Source of the DNA: Candidatus Latescibacterota bacterium
Lineage (GTDB): Bacteria; JAAXHH01; JABIQT01
Length of the DNA: 6,621 bases
Direction of reading: 5' to 3'
NCBI GenBank assembly: GCA_018667995.1
Contig: JABIQT010000624.1
Location: forward strand, 1 to 6,621
Under the pieces are notes generated by a model, which saw nothing but the letters and a program-made list of their open reading frames with translations, had not been told where the DNA came from and searched no databases. Of this stretch, positions 1-6,244 are shown one piece after another. The stretch's first letter is position 1. Every line of letters starts with the position of its first letter. Made by a program: the position numbers and the translations under genes.

Positions 1-420
1 GGAATGTCTGGTGAAATCGGCGCGGAGACTCTCGCATCTTATATCGAAGCGGTACTGTTACAGAGACAATATCGCACCGCGGCAGCCCTGGATCGCTACA
101 AGCAGTTCCTGAACGATCACCCTGACTCGCCAATCAGCGATATGGCAGTTCTCGATATTGGTCTGATCTTAAACGATGGCGACCGGCCACATGAGGCAAT
201 CGCCGCCTATCGTGATTTACTGGAGAAATACCCTGCCAGCAGGCATGCCGTCAAAGCACAAGAGAGAATCGCACATATATTCGAGGTTCAGCTTCAGGAT
301 ATTCCTCAGGCCATTACGGAATACCAGACCATCCTCTTGAACTATCCAGCAAACGTCCACAATGATGCCATTCGACGGCGAATACGGACGCTTGCTGAAA
401 ACAATCCTCCTATCCCGTGA
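1..420 (+). CDS. Tetratricopeptide-repeat protein, C-terminal part (5' end probably outside window)
   Basis: The visible 138 residues from the ATG at 4 form about three TPR-like helical hairpins (roughly residues 12-40, 45-78 and 83-117). Each ends in the typical Y-x-x-[FL]-L-x-x-[HKN]-[YH]-P pattern, for example DRYKQFLNDHP, YRDLLEKYP and YQTILLNYP. This repeat style resembles the C-terminal part of long TPR proteins of the BamD/YbgF-like TPR_6 type, which act as protein-interaction scaffolds. The tail AIRRRIRTL is a common ending for such proteins. The frame is open back to base 1 and no ribosome binding site can be seen, so the ATG at 4 may be an internal methionine of a longer protein. 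The stop TGA overlaps the mpl GTG start as GTGA, which implies co-transcription and translational coupling. Partner and exact role are unknown. The TPR assignment is firm; completeness is not. Confidence 0.83.
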   Translation, partial: GMSGEIGAETLASYIEAVLLQRQYRTAAALDRYKQFLNDHPDSPISDMAVLDIGLILNDGDRPHEAIAAYRDLLEKYPASRHAVKAQERIAHIFEVQLQDIPQAITEYQTILLNYPANVHNDAIRRRIRTLAENNPPIP

Positions 421-1841
421 ATTACGACAAAATACTGAAAATACATATGGTTGCCATCTGTGGCACCGCCATGGCACCGCTTGCCGTGATGCTTAAGCGT
501 CTCGGTCATCATGTGACTGGTAGCGATACCAGCGTCTATCCCCCGATGAGTACCGTGCTTGAAGAACAGGGCATACCCGTTCGAGAAGGGTTTGATTCGG
601 AGAATCTGAATCCCAAACCGGACCTCGTCATTATCGGAAATGCCGTCTCACGTGGAAACCCCGAGGCGGAAGCAGTCCTGTCGGACAAAATCCGATATAT
701 GTCTCAGTCAGCAGCGCTACGTGAGTTCTTTCTGTGGGACAAACGGGTCATCGTGGTGGCTGGCACGCACGGAAAGACGACGACGACATCCTTATTGGCC
801 TGGCTACTCGACTGCGCAGGGCTTGATCCAAGTTTCATGATTGGCGGGGTACCCATAGGTTGGGAGTCCGGTGCCCGTCTCGGCCGAGGAAAACACTTCA
901 TCATTGAGGGCGACGAGTATGATAGTGCCTTTTTCGATAAACGTGCCAAATTCCTCAATTACCTTCCAGATATCGCAGTCATTAACAACATCGAATTCGA
1001 CCATGCTGATATTTACGACTCGCTCGACCAGATCGTGCTCGCCTTCCGGCGACTCATAAACTTGATACCGAGTAATGGTCTACTGATTGCGCCTTCAGAT
1101 GATGAAACCGTCTCGTCACTTTTACCCGATGCCCAGAGCCCTTTGGAGACATTTGGCGCAGCTACAGAAGGCGATTGGCGCGCCGGCAGCATTACCGTTT
1201 CGCCTGATGGCACATCCTTCGATGTTTTCAAACGATCGGAACTGTTGGGACGCCTGTGTTTTTCTTCTTTTGGTCGACATAATGTGAGTAATGGATTGGC
1301 GGCTATCGCGGCAGCATCGAGCGTTGGCCTCTCGTGGGCACAGATTGAACAGGGATTCCGGTCCTTTCCCGGGGTGAAGCGCCGGATGGAAATTCGAGGC
1401 GTCGTGAACGATGTCACTATTTACGACGACTTTGCCCACCATCCCACGGCGGTCCGGGCCACCATCGACTCCCTCCGTGAGGCCTATCCCTCACGAACTG
1501 TCTGGGCCGTCTTTGAACCTCGGACTGCTACCACGATTCGCCGGATATTTCAGACTGCTTATGAGGAGGCCTTCGACGGAGCCGACCATATCATACTTGC
1601 TCCCGTCTTTAACCCTGGTAAGGCACCAGCTGATGATCGCTTCTCGCTAGAGGAACTATCGAGCGGACTAGTGCGTCGCGGCAAGGATACGCGGATTATG
1701 CCTGGAGTGGACGCGATCGTGTCCTACCTCACGGATCACGCCCGGCCAGGTGACCAGATCTTATTCATGAGCAATGGGGGATTCGGAGGTATTCACGAGA
1801 AGACGCTGGAGTCCCTCAAGTCCACATCCGGTCCCTTGTAG
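417..1841 (+). CDS. mpl: UDP-N-acetylmuramate:L-alanyl-gamma-D-glutamyl-meso-diaminopimelate ligase (Mpl)
   Basis: Cytoplasmic Mur-family ATP-dependent ligase. It joins the recycled tripeptide L-Ala-gamma-D-Glu-meso-DAP to UDP-MurNAc, returning murein fragments to peptidoglycan synthesis. The N-terminal Rossmann domain opens with KIHMVAICGTAMA (residues 8-20), then HHVTGSD and YPPMST (31-46) and PDLVIIGNAVSRGNP (68-82). The ATP P-loop is GTHGKTTTTS (116-125). The central domain has EGDEYDSAFFDKRAKF (164-179), where Lys178 is the likely carbamylated lysine, and NNIEFDHADIY (190-200). HNVSNG (288-293) follows. The C-terminal domain has YDDFAHHPTA (336-345), FEPRT (366-370) and the Mpl hallmark MSNGGFGGIH (451-460). 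The 474 residues are close to the 457 of E. coli Mpl. MpaA-, MurC- and MurD-type alternatives fit less well because the Mpl-specific DDFAHHPT and SNGGFGGIH motifs are both present. The GTG start is chosen because the next ATG (residue 11) would remove the first beta strand; the 4-base overlap with the TPR gene supports it. Confidence 0.97.
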   Translation: MNYDKILKIHMVAICGTAMAPLAVMLKRLGHHVTGSDTSVYPPMSTVLEEQGIPVREGFDSENLNPKPDLVIIGNAVSRGNPEAEAVLSDKIRYMSQSAALREFFLWDKRVIVVAGTHGKTTTTSLLAWLLDCAGLDPSFMIGGVPIGWESGARLGRGKHFIIEGDEYDSAFFDKRAKFLNYLPDIAVINNIEFDHADIYDSLDQIVLAFRRLINLIPSNGLLIAPSDDETVSSLLPDAQSPLETFGAATEGDWRAGSITVSPDGTSFDVFKRSELLGRLCFSSFGRHNVSNGLAAIAAASSVGLSWAQIEQGFRSFPGVKRRMEIRGVVNDVTIYDDFAHHPTAVRATIDSLREAYPSRTVWAVFEPRTATTIRRIFQTAYEEAFDGADHIILAPVFNPGKAPADDRFSLEELSSGLVRRGKDTRIMPGVDAIVSYLTDHARPGDQILFMSNGGFGGIHEKTLESLKSTSGPL

Positions 1842-1859
1842 CACCATTGTGTCGAGCAG

Positions 1860-1894
1860 AATACCAAGATGACAATTCAGATAATGATGGTATT
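1860..1894. repeat. 7-bp inverted repeat in the mpl-DUF429 gap, possible operator
   Basis: AATACCA (1860-1866) and TGGTATT (1888-1894) are exact reverse complements separated by 21 bases. They flank the candidate -35 box and overlap the candidate -10 box of the downstream gene. That arrangement would suit a repressor operator or a weak hairpin. No T-run follows, so an intrinsic terminator is unlikely. The repeat is seen directly; the function is inferred, and a 7-bp match can arise by chance. Confidence 0.3.
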
Positions 1895-1896
1895 AC
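1869..1896 (+). promoter_or_regulatory. Candidate sigma70-type promoter for the DUF429 gene
   Basis: ATGACA (1869-1874) matches the -35 consensus TTGACA at 5 of 6 bases. TATTAC (1891-1896) matches TATAAT at 4 of 6, with a 16-base spacer. The start codon lies about 60 bases downstream. This would give the DUF429 gene its own promoter rather than dependence on mpl read-through. The assignment rests on consensus matching only. Confidence 0.33.
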
Positions 1897-1899
1897 GGG

Positions 1900-1910
1900 T
1901 ACACCGTGTA
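1900..1910. repeat. 11-base palindrome TACACCGTGTA upstream of the DUF429 gene
   Basis: TACAC and GTGTA are perfect reverse complements around a single central C. The element sits just downstream of the candidate -10 box and 45 bases before the start codon, a usual place for a repressor site. It is too short to fold into a stable hairpin because the loop would be only one base. A dimeric DNA-binding protein site is the more natural reading, but no regulator is encoded in the window. Confidence 0.3.
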
Positions 1911-1942
1911 AACGCTATCATCGCGTAAAGAGACGGCGCTCT

Positions 1943-1948
1943 GAGGAG
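1943..1948 (+). promoter_or_regulatory. Ribosome binding site GAGGAG that decides the DUF429 start
   Basis: GAGGAG ends 7 bases before the TTG at 1956, an ideal spacing. It ends only 1 base before the upstream in-frame TTG at 1950. The later TTG is therefore the better start. GTG 1971 and ATG 1974 are too far away to be served by this site. Confidence 0.65.
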
Positions 1949-1955
1949 ATTGGAG

Positions 1956-2576
1956 TTGACTTCAGAAAAAGTGATGTGCATCGACTTAGCGGGCGTGGAG
2001 AAAAATCCGTCTGGCATCTGCGTCCTGACAGGCAGTGATGCGGAGACCTGTAATCTCTATACGGACCAGGAAATCCTGGCCTATTCTGACGAGGTCCGCC
2101 CATCGATCATAGGCATCGATGCACCCCTAAGCCTACCGCTAGGCCGAACATCAATTCATGAGAGAAACGATAGGCATTTACGTGCGTGTGACCGAGAACT
2201 GACCCGCCATAAGATCCGTTTTTTTCCACTAACTTTGGGGCCGATGAGAAAACTCACGGAGCGGGGAATGGGACTGAAAATGGCACTCCATCTAGTGGGG
2301 ATAGAGGCGCTTGAAGTGTATCCTGGCGGAGCTCAGGACATTCTTGGGATTCCACGAAAACAGAGGGGATTGTCAACATTACTTTCAGGACTCCAAAATC
2401 TTGGTATTTGCGGATTGAACGATGACATGTCTGATCACGAATTAGATGCCGTCACGGGCGCATATGTCATGCAGGCCTATCTGAACGGGAGTGCCCATGC
2501 CTGGGGAGATCCAGCCGAGGGAATTATGGTAATGCCAGATATATCATCATCCCTCAATAGCATCAGCGACGAGTAA
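1956..2576 (+). CDS. DUF429 family protein, predicted RNase H-fold nuclease
   Basis: About 206 residues from TTG 1956. The order of conserved motifs fits DUF429, a family with a predicted RNase H-like fold and uncharacterised activity. CIDLAGVEKNPSG (residues 8-20) is the first acidic strand, where RNase H-fold proteins place a metal-binding Asp. IIGIDAPLSLP (51-61) is the second Asp strand. A basic and acidic helix (about 68-84) contains RACDRELTR. LEVYPGG (119-125) follows, and near the C-terminus comes the Asp-rich helix SDHELDAVTGAY (159-170), then AHAWGDPAEGIMVMP. These acidic positions would form the metal site of a nuclease, but no substrate is known for the family. The length is normal for it. 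The gene follows mpl in the same direction after 114 bases and may have its own promoter. A functional link with murein recycling is not evident. Confidence 0.82.
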   Translation: MTSEKVMCIDLAGVEKNPSGICVLTGSDAETCNLYTDQEILAYSDEVRPSIIGIDAPLSLPLGRTSIHERNDRHLRACDRELTRHKIRFFPLTLGPMRKLTERGMGLKMALHLVGIEALEVYPGGAQDILGIPRKQRGLSTLLSGLQNLGICGLNDDMSDHELDAVTGAYVMQAYLNGSAHAWGDPAEGIMVMPDISSSLNSISDE

Positions 2577-2609
2577 AAATCGTCTCTGGTCTCCGTAGAT
2601 TTCACCTAC

Positions 2610-3593
2610 TCACGTCTCGAGAGAATAGACCTCCGCATTCACTGTGCGTCCATCGCGCGCAACCTGATTCCGCAACGTCGCCTCGTGCTGGAAGCCTTCC
2701 TCCATTAACGCGGCAATTTTCCAATCAGTATCAGATTCGGTCCAGCAGAGAATCTTCGAACCTGTTGGCAAGGGTAGTGATCGAAGCAGATTGTGCGCTT
2801 TACTCGTGAAATTCGCCTGTAAATGTAGGTCCACCAGCATAGACTGATCTGCCCAACGTCTATCGGGTTGGACTGTCGCATATCCCACAATGGCACCCGT
2901 AGCAGACACCAACAATCTCGCGTCTCTACGCGTATCTTCAATGGTACCACGGAGAAAAGTGAGATATCCTCCTTCAAAGTTCGACGGTCCGAACAGCTCG
3001 CATGCGACGTTACGAATGAAGGCGCCGCCACGCTCTGCGCATAGGACATTTATGATCGGCCAATGCCGCCAATCAGGCTTCACAATCGAGACTGCTTCGA
3101 TCCCAAAAAACTGTGCTTCGAACGCATCATCTGTTCTGAACTTCATGAAACCGGAGTCGGTAATCACACTTCGAAAGCCGAAGCTCTCGTAGATTCGGTA
3201 AGGGTGGGTGTCGAACCCAGTACCTAAGGTCATGTACCGTCCGCCACGCCGTGTAAAATCGGACATCTGCTCGCCCATGAGCGCTCGGCAGACTCCCTTC
3301 CTGCGATGAGCCGGAAGCGTGTAGACGTGCCCGAGAATTCCTATACCCGCATATTCTACCGTCATAATGTTGCAGATCGGTTGCCCTTGCAGAACCGCAA
3401 GATAGAAGCGTGTCTCAAGAATCGGGATCTTCTCATTCTGAAAAGCCATTTCCAAGTGCCACTGAAAATTCCCAGGCTTATGTCCAAGGAATGGAATAAT
3501 CTGCGACTGCCACTGGTGGTCTGGAGCTAAGACTACGCTGATATCGATAGTCTCACCGGTGGTCAGACGGGCGGATGCCAGACTGCTATACAT
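2610..3593 (-). CDS. GNAT family N-acetyltransferase, two tandem GNAT-like domains
   Basis: A 327-residue protein that probably transfers an acetyl group from acetyl-CoA to an unknown amine. The N-terminal domain (about 10-155) holds motif A: the strand GILGHVYTLP (85-94) followed by the acetyl-CoA loop RRKGVCRALM (97-106). It then has the closing GNAT signature YRIYESFGFRSV (132-143). The second half (about 165-327) looks like a degenerate GNAT fold. It has a strand pair LLVSATGAIVGYATV (227-241) and the terminal pattern ALMEEGFQHEATLRN (295-309), but no R/Q-x-x-G-x-G/A loop, so it probably has a structural or substrate-binding role. Cys102 occupies the usual small Gly/Ala position of the loop. 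Double-GNAT proteins are known, for example mycothiol synthase, but nothing here identifies that function. The ATG start has a good ribosome binding site. The gene converges on the DUF429 gene with a 33-base gap and is transcribed alone. Confidence 0.88.
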   Translation of the reverse strand: MYSSLASARLTTGETIDISVVLAPDHQWQSQIIPFLGHKPGNFQWHLEMAFQNEKIPILETRFYLAVLQGQPICNIMTVEYAGIGILGHVYTLPAHRRKGVCRALMGEQMSDFTRRGGRYMTLGTGFDTHPYRIYESFGFRSVITDSGFMKFRTDDAFEAQFFGIEAVSIVKPDWRHWPIINVLCAERGGAFIRNVACELFGPSNFEGGYLTFLRGTIEDTRRDARLLVSATGAIVGYATVQPDRRWADQSMLVDLHLQANFTSKAHNLLRSLPLPTGSKILCWTESDTDWKIAALMEEGFQHEATLRNQVARDGRTVNAEVYSLET

Positions 3594-3600
3594 ATTTCTG

Positions 3601-3607
3601 CCTTCCT
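3601..3607 (-). promoter_or_regulatory. Ribosome binding site AGGAAGG of the GNAT gene
   Basis: On the - strand AGGAAGG lies 7 bases upstream of the ATG whose first base is 3593. The spacing is near optimal and supports that start codon. Confidence 0.65.
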
Positions 3608-3788
3608 GTTCTGGCCAACACTATGATGCGGCTGCCCGTTGGATTTGGAGCATTCTGAAATTGGTCATGGGGTCTGGCAGATAGGATATTGCCGTTATCC
3701 ACTCCCTGATCGAATCTCTGTCCTTGAAAGTCTCCTTTAGGTACGGAGAAACGGCCTTCGTCCTTCGGAGATCTCTACACATATGTCA

Positions 3789-3817
3789 TTGCATCAGTCA
3801 CCCGCTAAGCGTATTAT
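3789..3817 (+). promoter_or_regulatory. Weak candidate promoter for the amidase-dioxygenase operon
   Basis: TTGCAT (3789-3794) and TATTAT (3812-3817) are separated by exactly 17 bases. The -10 box matches the consensus at 5 of 6 positions but the -35 box only at its TTG core. Transcription from here would leave a leader of about 130 bases before the GTG start. The call is tentative. Confidence 0.28.
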
Positions 3818-3840
3818 CGGTCCCAGTATGCTTCATTGTG

Positions 3841-3870
3841 TCTGAGGATAAAAGACACTTGCTTCTCAGA
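3841..3870. repeat. 6-bp inverted repeat between candidate promoter and amidase
   Basis: TCTGAG (3841-3846) and CTCAGA (3865-3870) are exact reverse complements separated by 18 bases. They would lie in the leader of the amidase operon if the upstream promoter candidate is real. They could be an operator or nothing; a match this short is expected by chance in a spacer of this size. Confidence 0.2.
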
Positions 3871-3938
3871 GCACATAATATCATGCTCCCTAACGAACGC
3901 ATAGTGGTATTTATGGCCGTTTGAGAGTATCATTAATT

Positions 3939-3944
3939 AGAGGT
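3939..3944 (+). promoter_or_regulatory. Ribosome binding site AGAGGT that decides the amidase start
   Basis: AGAGGT lies 9 bases upstream of GTG 3954. The in-frame TTG at 3921 lies before this site and has no purine-rich sequence of its own. The GTG is therefore preferred, giving an N-terminus MNQSDICGATALELTK typical of amidases. Confidence 0.55.
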
Positions 3945-3953
3945 AATCATCCC

Positions 3954-5375
3954 GTGAATCAATCAGATATCTGCGGGGCAACCGCCCTGGAATTGACAAA
4001 GCATCTTCGCAGCAGGGCCCTGTCAGTACGAGAGGTCATGGAAGCACATCTGCGCCAGATTGAACGCTGCAATCCGCACGTCAACGCTATCATAACGCTT
4101 GTAGCTGACCGGGCGTTGGAAGCCGCGGACGAGGCAGACAGTAAATGGACACCAAACGCCGACCTCGGTCCGTTATTCGGCTTGCCTATCGCACACAAGG
4201 ATCTCGTAGAGACAAAGGGCATACGGACGACATGGGGCTCGCCCATTCACCGCGATTTCATCCCCAAAGAGAATGCGTTGATTGTGGATCGACTCCAACA
4301 TGCCGGTGCCATAACTATCGGCAAGACGAATGTACCCGAGTTCGGCGCTGGATCTCAGACATTCAATCCGGTTTTTGGAGAAACACGTAATCCTTATGAT
4401 CTCTCCAAGACCTGTGGTGGCAGTAGTGGTGGCGCTGCCGTCGCCCTAGCCTGCGGCATGCAACCTATCGCAGATGGAAGTGATATGGGCGGCTCGCTAC
4501 GAAATCCTGCCAGCTTCTGTAATGTGGTCGGCCTACGAACGTCCCCAGGTCGGGTCCCAAAGTGGCCATCCGGAAATGCCTGGTCGCCACTCAGTGTCCA
4601 GGGGCCAATGGCACGAACCGTCGGCGATACAGCCTTGATGTTGAGCGCCATTGCGGGCCCCGATCCGCGCTCACCTATCGCGATATCGGAGCCTGGTATG
4701 CCATTCAGGGGTCCGCTCGTTCGAGATTTCTCGAAGGTTCGCTTATCCTGGAGCCGCGACTTTGGAGGGCTGCCCGTTGAGCCGTCCGTGTCCAGCGTAA
4801 TCGAATCAGGCAAGCACATTTTCAAAAACCTGGGGTGTCTCGTTGAGGACGACGAACCTGACTTCACGGGGGCGGACGAGGCATTCAAGGTGTTTCGGGC
4901 CGCGTCATTCGCTCAATCCTATGGTGCTCTTCTGAAGACCCACCGAGACCTTATAAAGGACACGGTCATTTGGAATACGGAGGCAGGCCTCGACCTGACT
5001 GGCGCCGATATGGGACGCGCGGAGACGCTCAGAACCGAACTGTATCACCGTGTGCGCAAATTCATGGAGCATCATGAATTCATGATATTCCCGGCCACAC
5101 AAGTGGCCCCATTCGATGTGGAGCAGCAATTCATCACGGAGATCAATGGTGTAAAACAGGATACTTACATCGACTGGATGCGGTCGTCGTACTACATCAG
5201 CATCACGGGACTGCCGGCGATCTCGGTTCCCTGTGGCTTCACCGATACGGGACTACCTGTGGGCATCCAGATAGTGGGGCGGCACCAGGATGATTTCGGA
5301 GTATTGCAGCTTGCCCACGCATTTGAAGAGGCCACCCAAGTGTGGAAACGACGTCCGCCTATCGCAGAGGACTAA
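3954..5375 (+). CDS. Amidase-signature family amidohydrolase
   Basis: Cytoplasmic hydrolase of carboxamide bonds, using the Ser-cisSer-Lys triad of the amidase-signature family. Counting from GTG 3954 (473 residues), the catalytic Lys is K82 in GLPIAHKD. The cis-Ser is S157 in GGSSGG (155-160), and the nucleophile is S181 in GSDMGGSLRNPA (175-186). The K-to-S spacings of 75 and 24 residues equal those of fatty acid amide hydrolase, so the site looks intact. The N-terminal helix TALELTKHLRSRALSVREVMEAHL and the C-terminal stretch ITGLPAISVPCGFTDTGLPVGIQIVG (about 417-442) are standard for the family. The length is normal. It is unlikely to be GatA, because the neighbourhood has no gatB or gatC and the sequence looks like the broad general amidase group. 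There is no signal peptide. The dioxygenase gene follows after 7 bases, so both probably act on one substrate or pathway. The substrate cannot be read from sequence. Confidence 0.94.
   Translation: MNQSDICGATALELTKHLRSRALSVREVMEAHLRQIERCNPHVNAIITLVADRALEAADEADSKWTPNADLGPLFGLPIAHKDLVETKGIRTTWGSPIHRDFIPKENALIVDRLQHAGAITIGKTNVPEFGAGSQTFNPVFGETRNPYDLSKTCGGSSGGAAVALACGMQPIADGSDMGGSLRNPASFCNVVGLRTSPGRVPKWPSGNAWSPLSVQGPMARTVGDTALMLSAIAGPDPRSPIAISEPGMPFRGPLVRDFSKVRLSWSRDFGGLPVEPSVSSVIESGKHIFKNLGCLVEDDEPDFTGADEAFKVFRAASFAQSYGALLKTHRDLIKDTVIWNTEAGLDLTGADMGRAETLRTELYHRVRKFMEHHEFMIFPATQVAPFDVEQQFITEINGVKQDTYIDWMRSSYYISITGLPAISVPCGFTDTGLPVGIQIVGRHQDDFGVLQLAHAFEEATQVWKRRPPIAED
5366..5371 (+). promoter_or_regulatory. 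Ribosome binding site AGAGGA of the dioxygenase, inside the amidase 3' end
   Basis: AGAGGA lies within the last codons of the amidase gene, 11 bases before ATG 5383. The spacing is somewhat long but usable. Its position means amidase translation runs over it, which suggests coupled expression of the two genes. Confidence 0.5.
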
Positions 5376-5382
5376 ACGTACC

Positions 5383-6162
5383 ATGGATATGGATACCGTA
5401 CTTCACCGGCTGGGTGTACGTGACGACACATTGACCCATGCTGAGCGGGAACAACTGGATGATAGGGGATATGTAGCTCTTCCAAACCTGATTCCGGACG
5501 ATCTCGTAGAAAGATTCAGGACCCGTCTGAAACAGCTTATGGAAGCGGAGGGAGAGGAAGCGGGAAAAGAGGTCCACCAGGAATCCGGTGCTCTTCGTTT
5601 GAGTGATCTGATCAATAAGGATCCGATTTTCGATTTCTGTTACACGCATCCAAGGCTACTTGCTGCCGTCCGACATATTTTGACGATTGACTTCAAAGTA
5701 CATTCGCTGAACTGCAGATTTGCCCTTCCAGGAGAAGGGCAACAGGCCTTACACATGGATTGGGGTCCGCGGGACGATAAGGAGCGAGCATTGGCACGCT
5801 CGGGGCATTATTTTGTGGCCAATTCGCTCTGGCTGTTAGACGATTTTACGGAGCTAAATGGCCCAACACGGCTCGTACCAGGCTCCCATAGGTGGTGTAA
5901 AGCACCGTCTGAGGAAATGTCAGACCCCTCCGCTTCACATCCAGACGAGATCAAAGTGCTCGCCCCCGCGGGCACGGTTGTGGTATTCAATTCTCACATA
6001 TGGCACGGAGGTTCGCATAACGAGAGCAACGATCTGCGCCGCGTGATGCATATGGCTTTTGTACGAAGGGGACTACCTCAGCAGACGGACCAGAAGCAGT
6101 ATCTTCGACCTGCAACCCTAAAGAGAATCGATGAAGCGCGAAGAATACTGCTGGATGTGTAG
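5383..6162 (+). CDS. Phytanoyl-CoA dioxygenase (PhyH) family Fe(II)/2-oxoglutarate oxygenase
   Basis: A 259-residue non-haem iron oxygenase that probably hydroxylates a small organic substrate using 2-oxoglutarate and O2. The N-terminus LTHAEREQLDDRGYVALPNLIPDDLVERF (17-45) is the typical PhyH opening. The iron-binding HxD is H124-M-D126 in ALHMDWG. The distal histidine is most likely H208 in SHIWHGGSHN (204-213), with R219 or R220 as the 2-oxoglutarate-binding arginine. LNGPTRLVPGSHRW (158-171) is the family's conserved core loop. All cofactor ligands are present and the length is normal. The frame is open upstream to 5290, but those 31 codons overlap the amidase end, so the ATG at 5383 is preferred; ATG 5389 is also possible. 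PhyH members act on phytanoyl-CoA, ectoine, mitomycin-type and many unknown substrates. The pairing with an amidase suggests breakdown or tailoring of an amide compound, which is inference. Confidence 0.93.
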   Translation: MDMDTVLHRLGVRDDTLTHAEREQLDDRGYVALPNLIPDDLVERFRTRLKQLMEAEGEEAGKEVHQESGALRLSDLINKDPIFDFCYTHPRLLAAVRHILTIDFKVHSLNCRFALPGEGQQALHMDWGPRDDKERALARSGHYFVANSLWLLDDFTELNGPTRLVPGSHRWCKAPSEEMSDPSASHPDEIKVLAPAGTVVVFNSHIWHGGSHNESNDLRRVMHMAFVRRGLPQQTDQKQYLRPATLKRIDEARRILLDV

Positions 6163-6244
6163 ACCTAATTGAACCACTGCATCTGCCCCGCAGGAGGATG
6201 TGAGATTTGCACCATGTGCCAGGCTCACCGGATTGAGTTTTGTG
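6163..6244. other. Convergent gap between dioxygenase and membrane-protein genes
   Basis: These 82 bases separate the 3' ends of two converging genes, where a terminator would be expected. I see no GC-rich hairpin followed by a T-run on either strand. An AGGAGG (6191-6196) precedes an ATG that is followed at once by TGA, and a GTG two bases downstream. Neither leads to a credible protein, because the GTG frame runs antisense to the membrane-protein gene. Confidence 0.6.

Larger units (their letters stand above)
3594..3953. other. Divergent intergenic spacer between GNAT and amidase genes
   Basis: This stretch of about 360 bases separates two divergent genes and must carry promoters for both. 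I see no convincing gene. The only sizeable open frame (TTG at 3724 to 3924) has no ribosome binding site and a low-complexity, unfamiliar translation. Visible items are the GNAT ribosome binding site at the left end, a promoter candidate near 3789-3817, a short inverted repeat at 3841-3870, a tandem CCTTCG duplication at 3755-3767 and the amidase ribosome binding site at the right end. No good - strand promoter for the GNAT gene was found by eye. Confidence 0.7.

Noticed and set aside
1013-1417. 134-codon - strand frame inside mpl
   Set aside because: It lies antisense to well-conserved Mpl motifs and its translation is a Ser/Arg-rich shadow without domain features.
2568-2584. Short hairpin GACGA / TCGTC over the DUF429 stop codon as a terminator
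   Set aside because: The stem is only 5 bp and no T-run follows on either strand, so it is too weak to call an intrinsic terminator.
3859-3881. TTGCTT followed by CATAATAT as a promoter
   Set aside because: The spacing between the boxes is only 9-11 bases, too short for a sigma70-type promoter.
3724-3924. 66-codon + strand frame in the divergent spacer
   Set aside because: It starts at a TTG with no ribosome binding site, its translation shows no domain or sensible composition, and it overlaps the start region of the amidase gene.
4394-4888. 164-codon - strand frame inside the amidase gene
   Set aside because: It is antisense to the catalytic core of the amidase and is Pro/Ser/Arg-rich with no recognisable motif.
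5290-5382. N-terminal extension of the dioxygenase frame
   Set aside because: These 31 codons overlap the conserved end of the amidase in another frame and do not resemble a PhyH N-terminus. ATG 5383 has a usable ribosome binding site.
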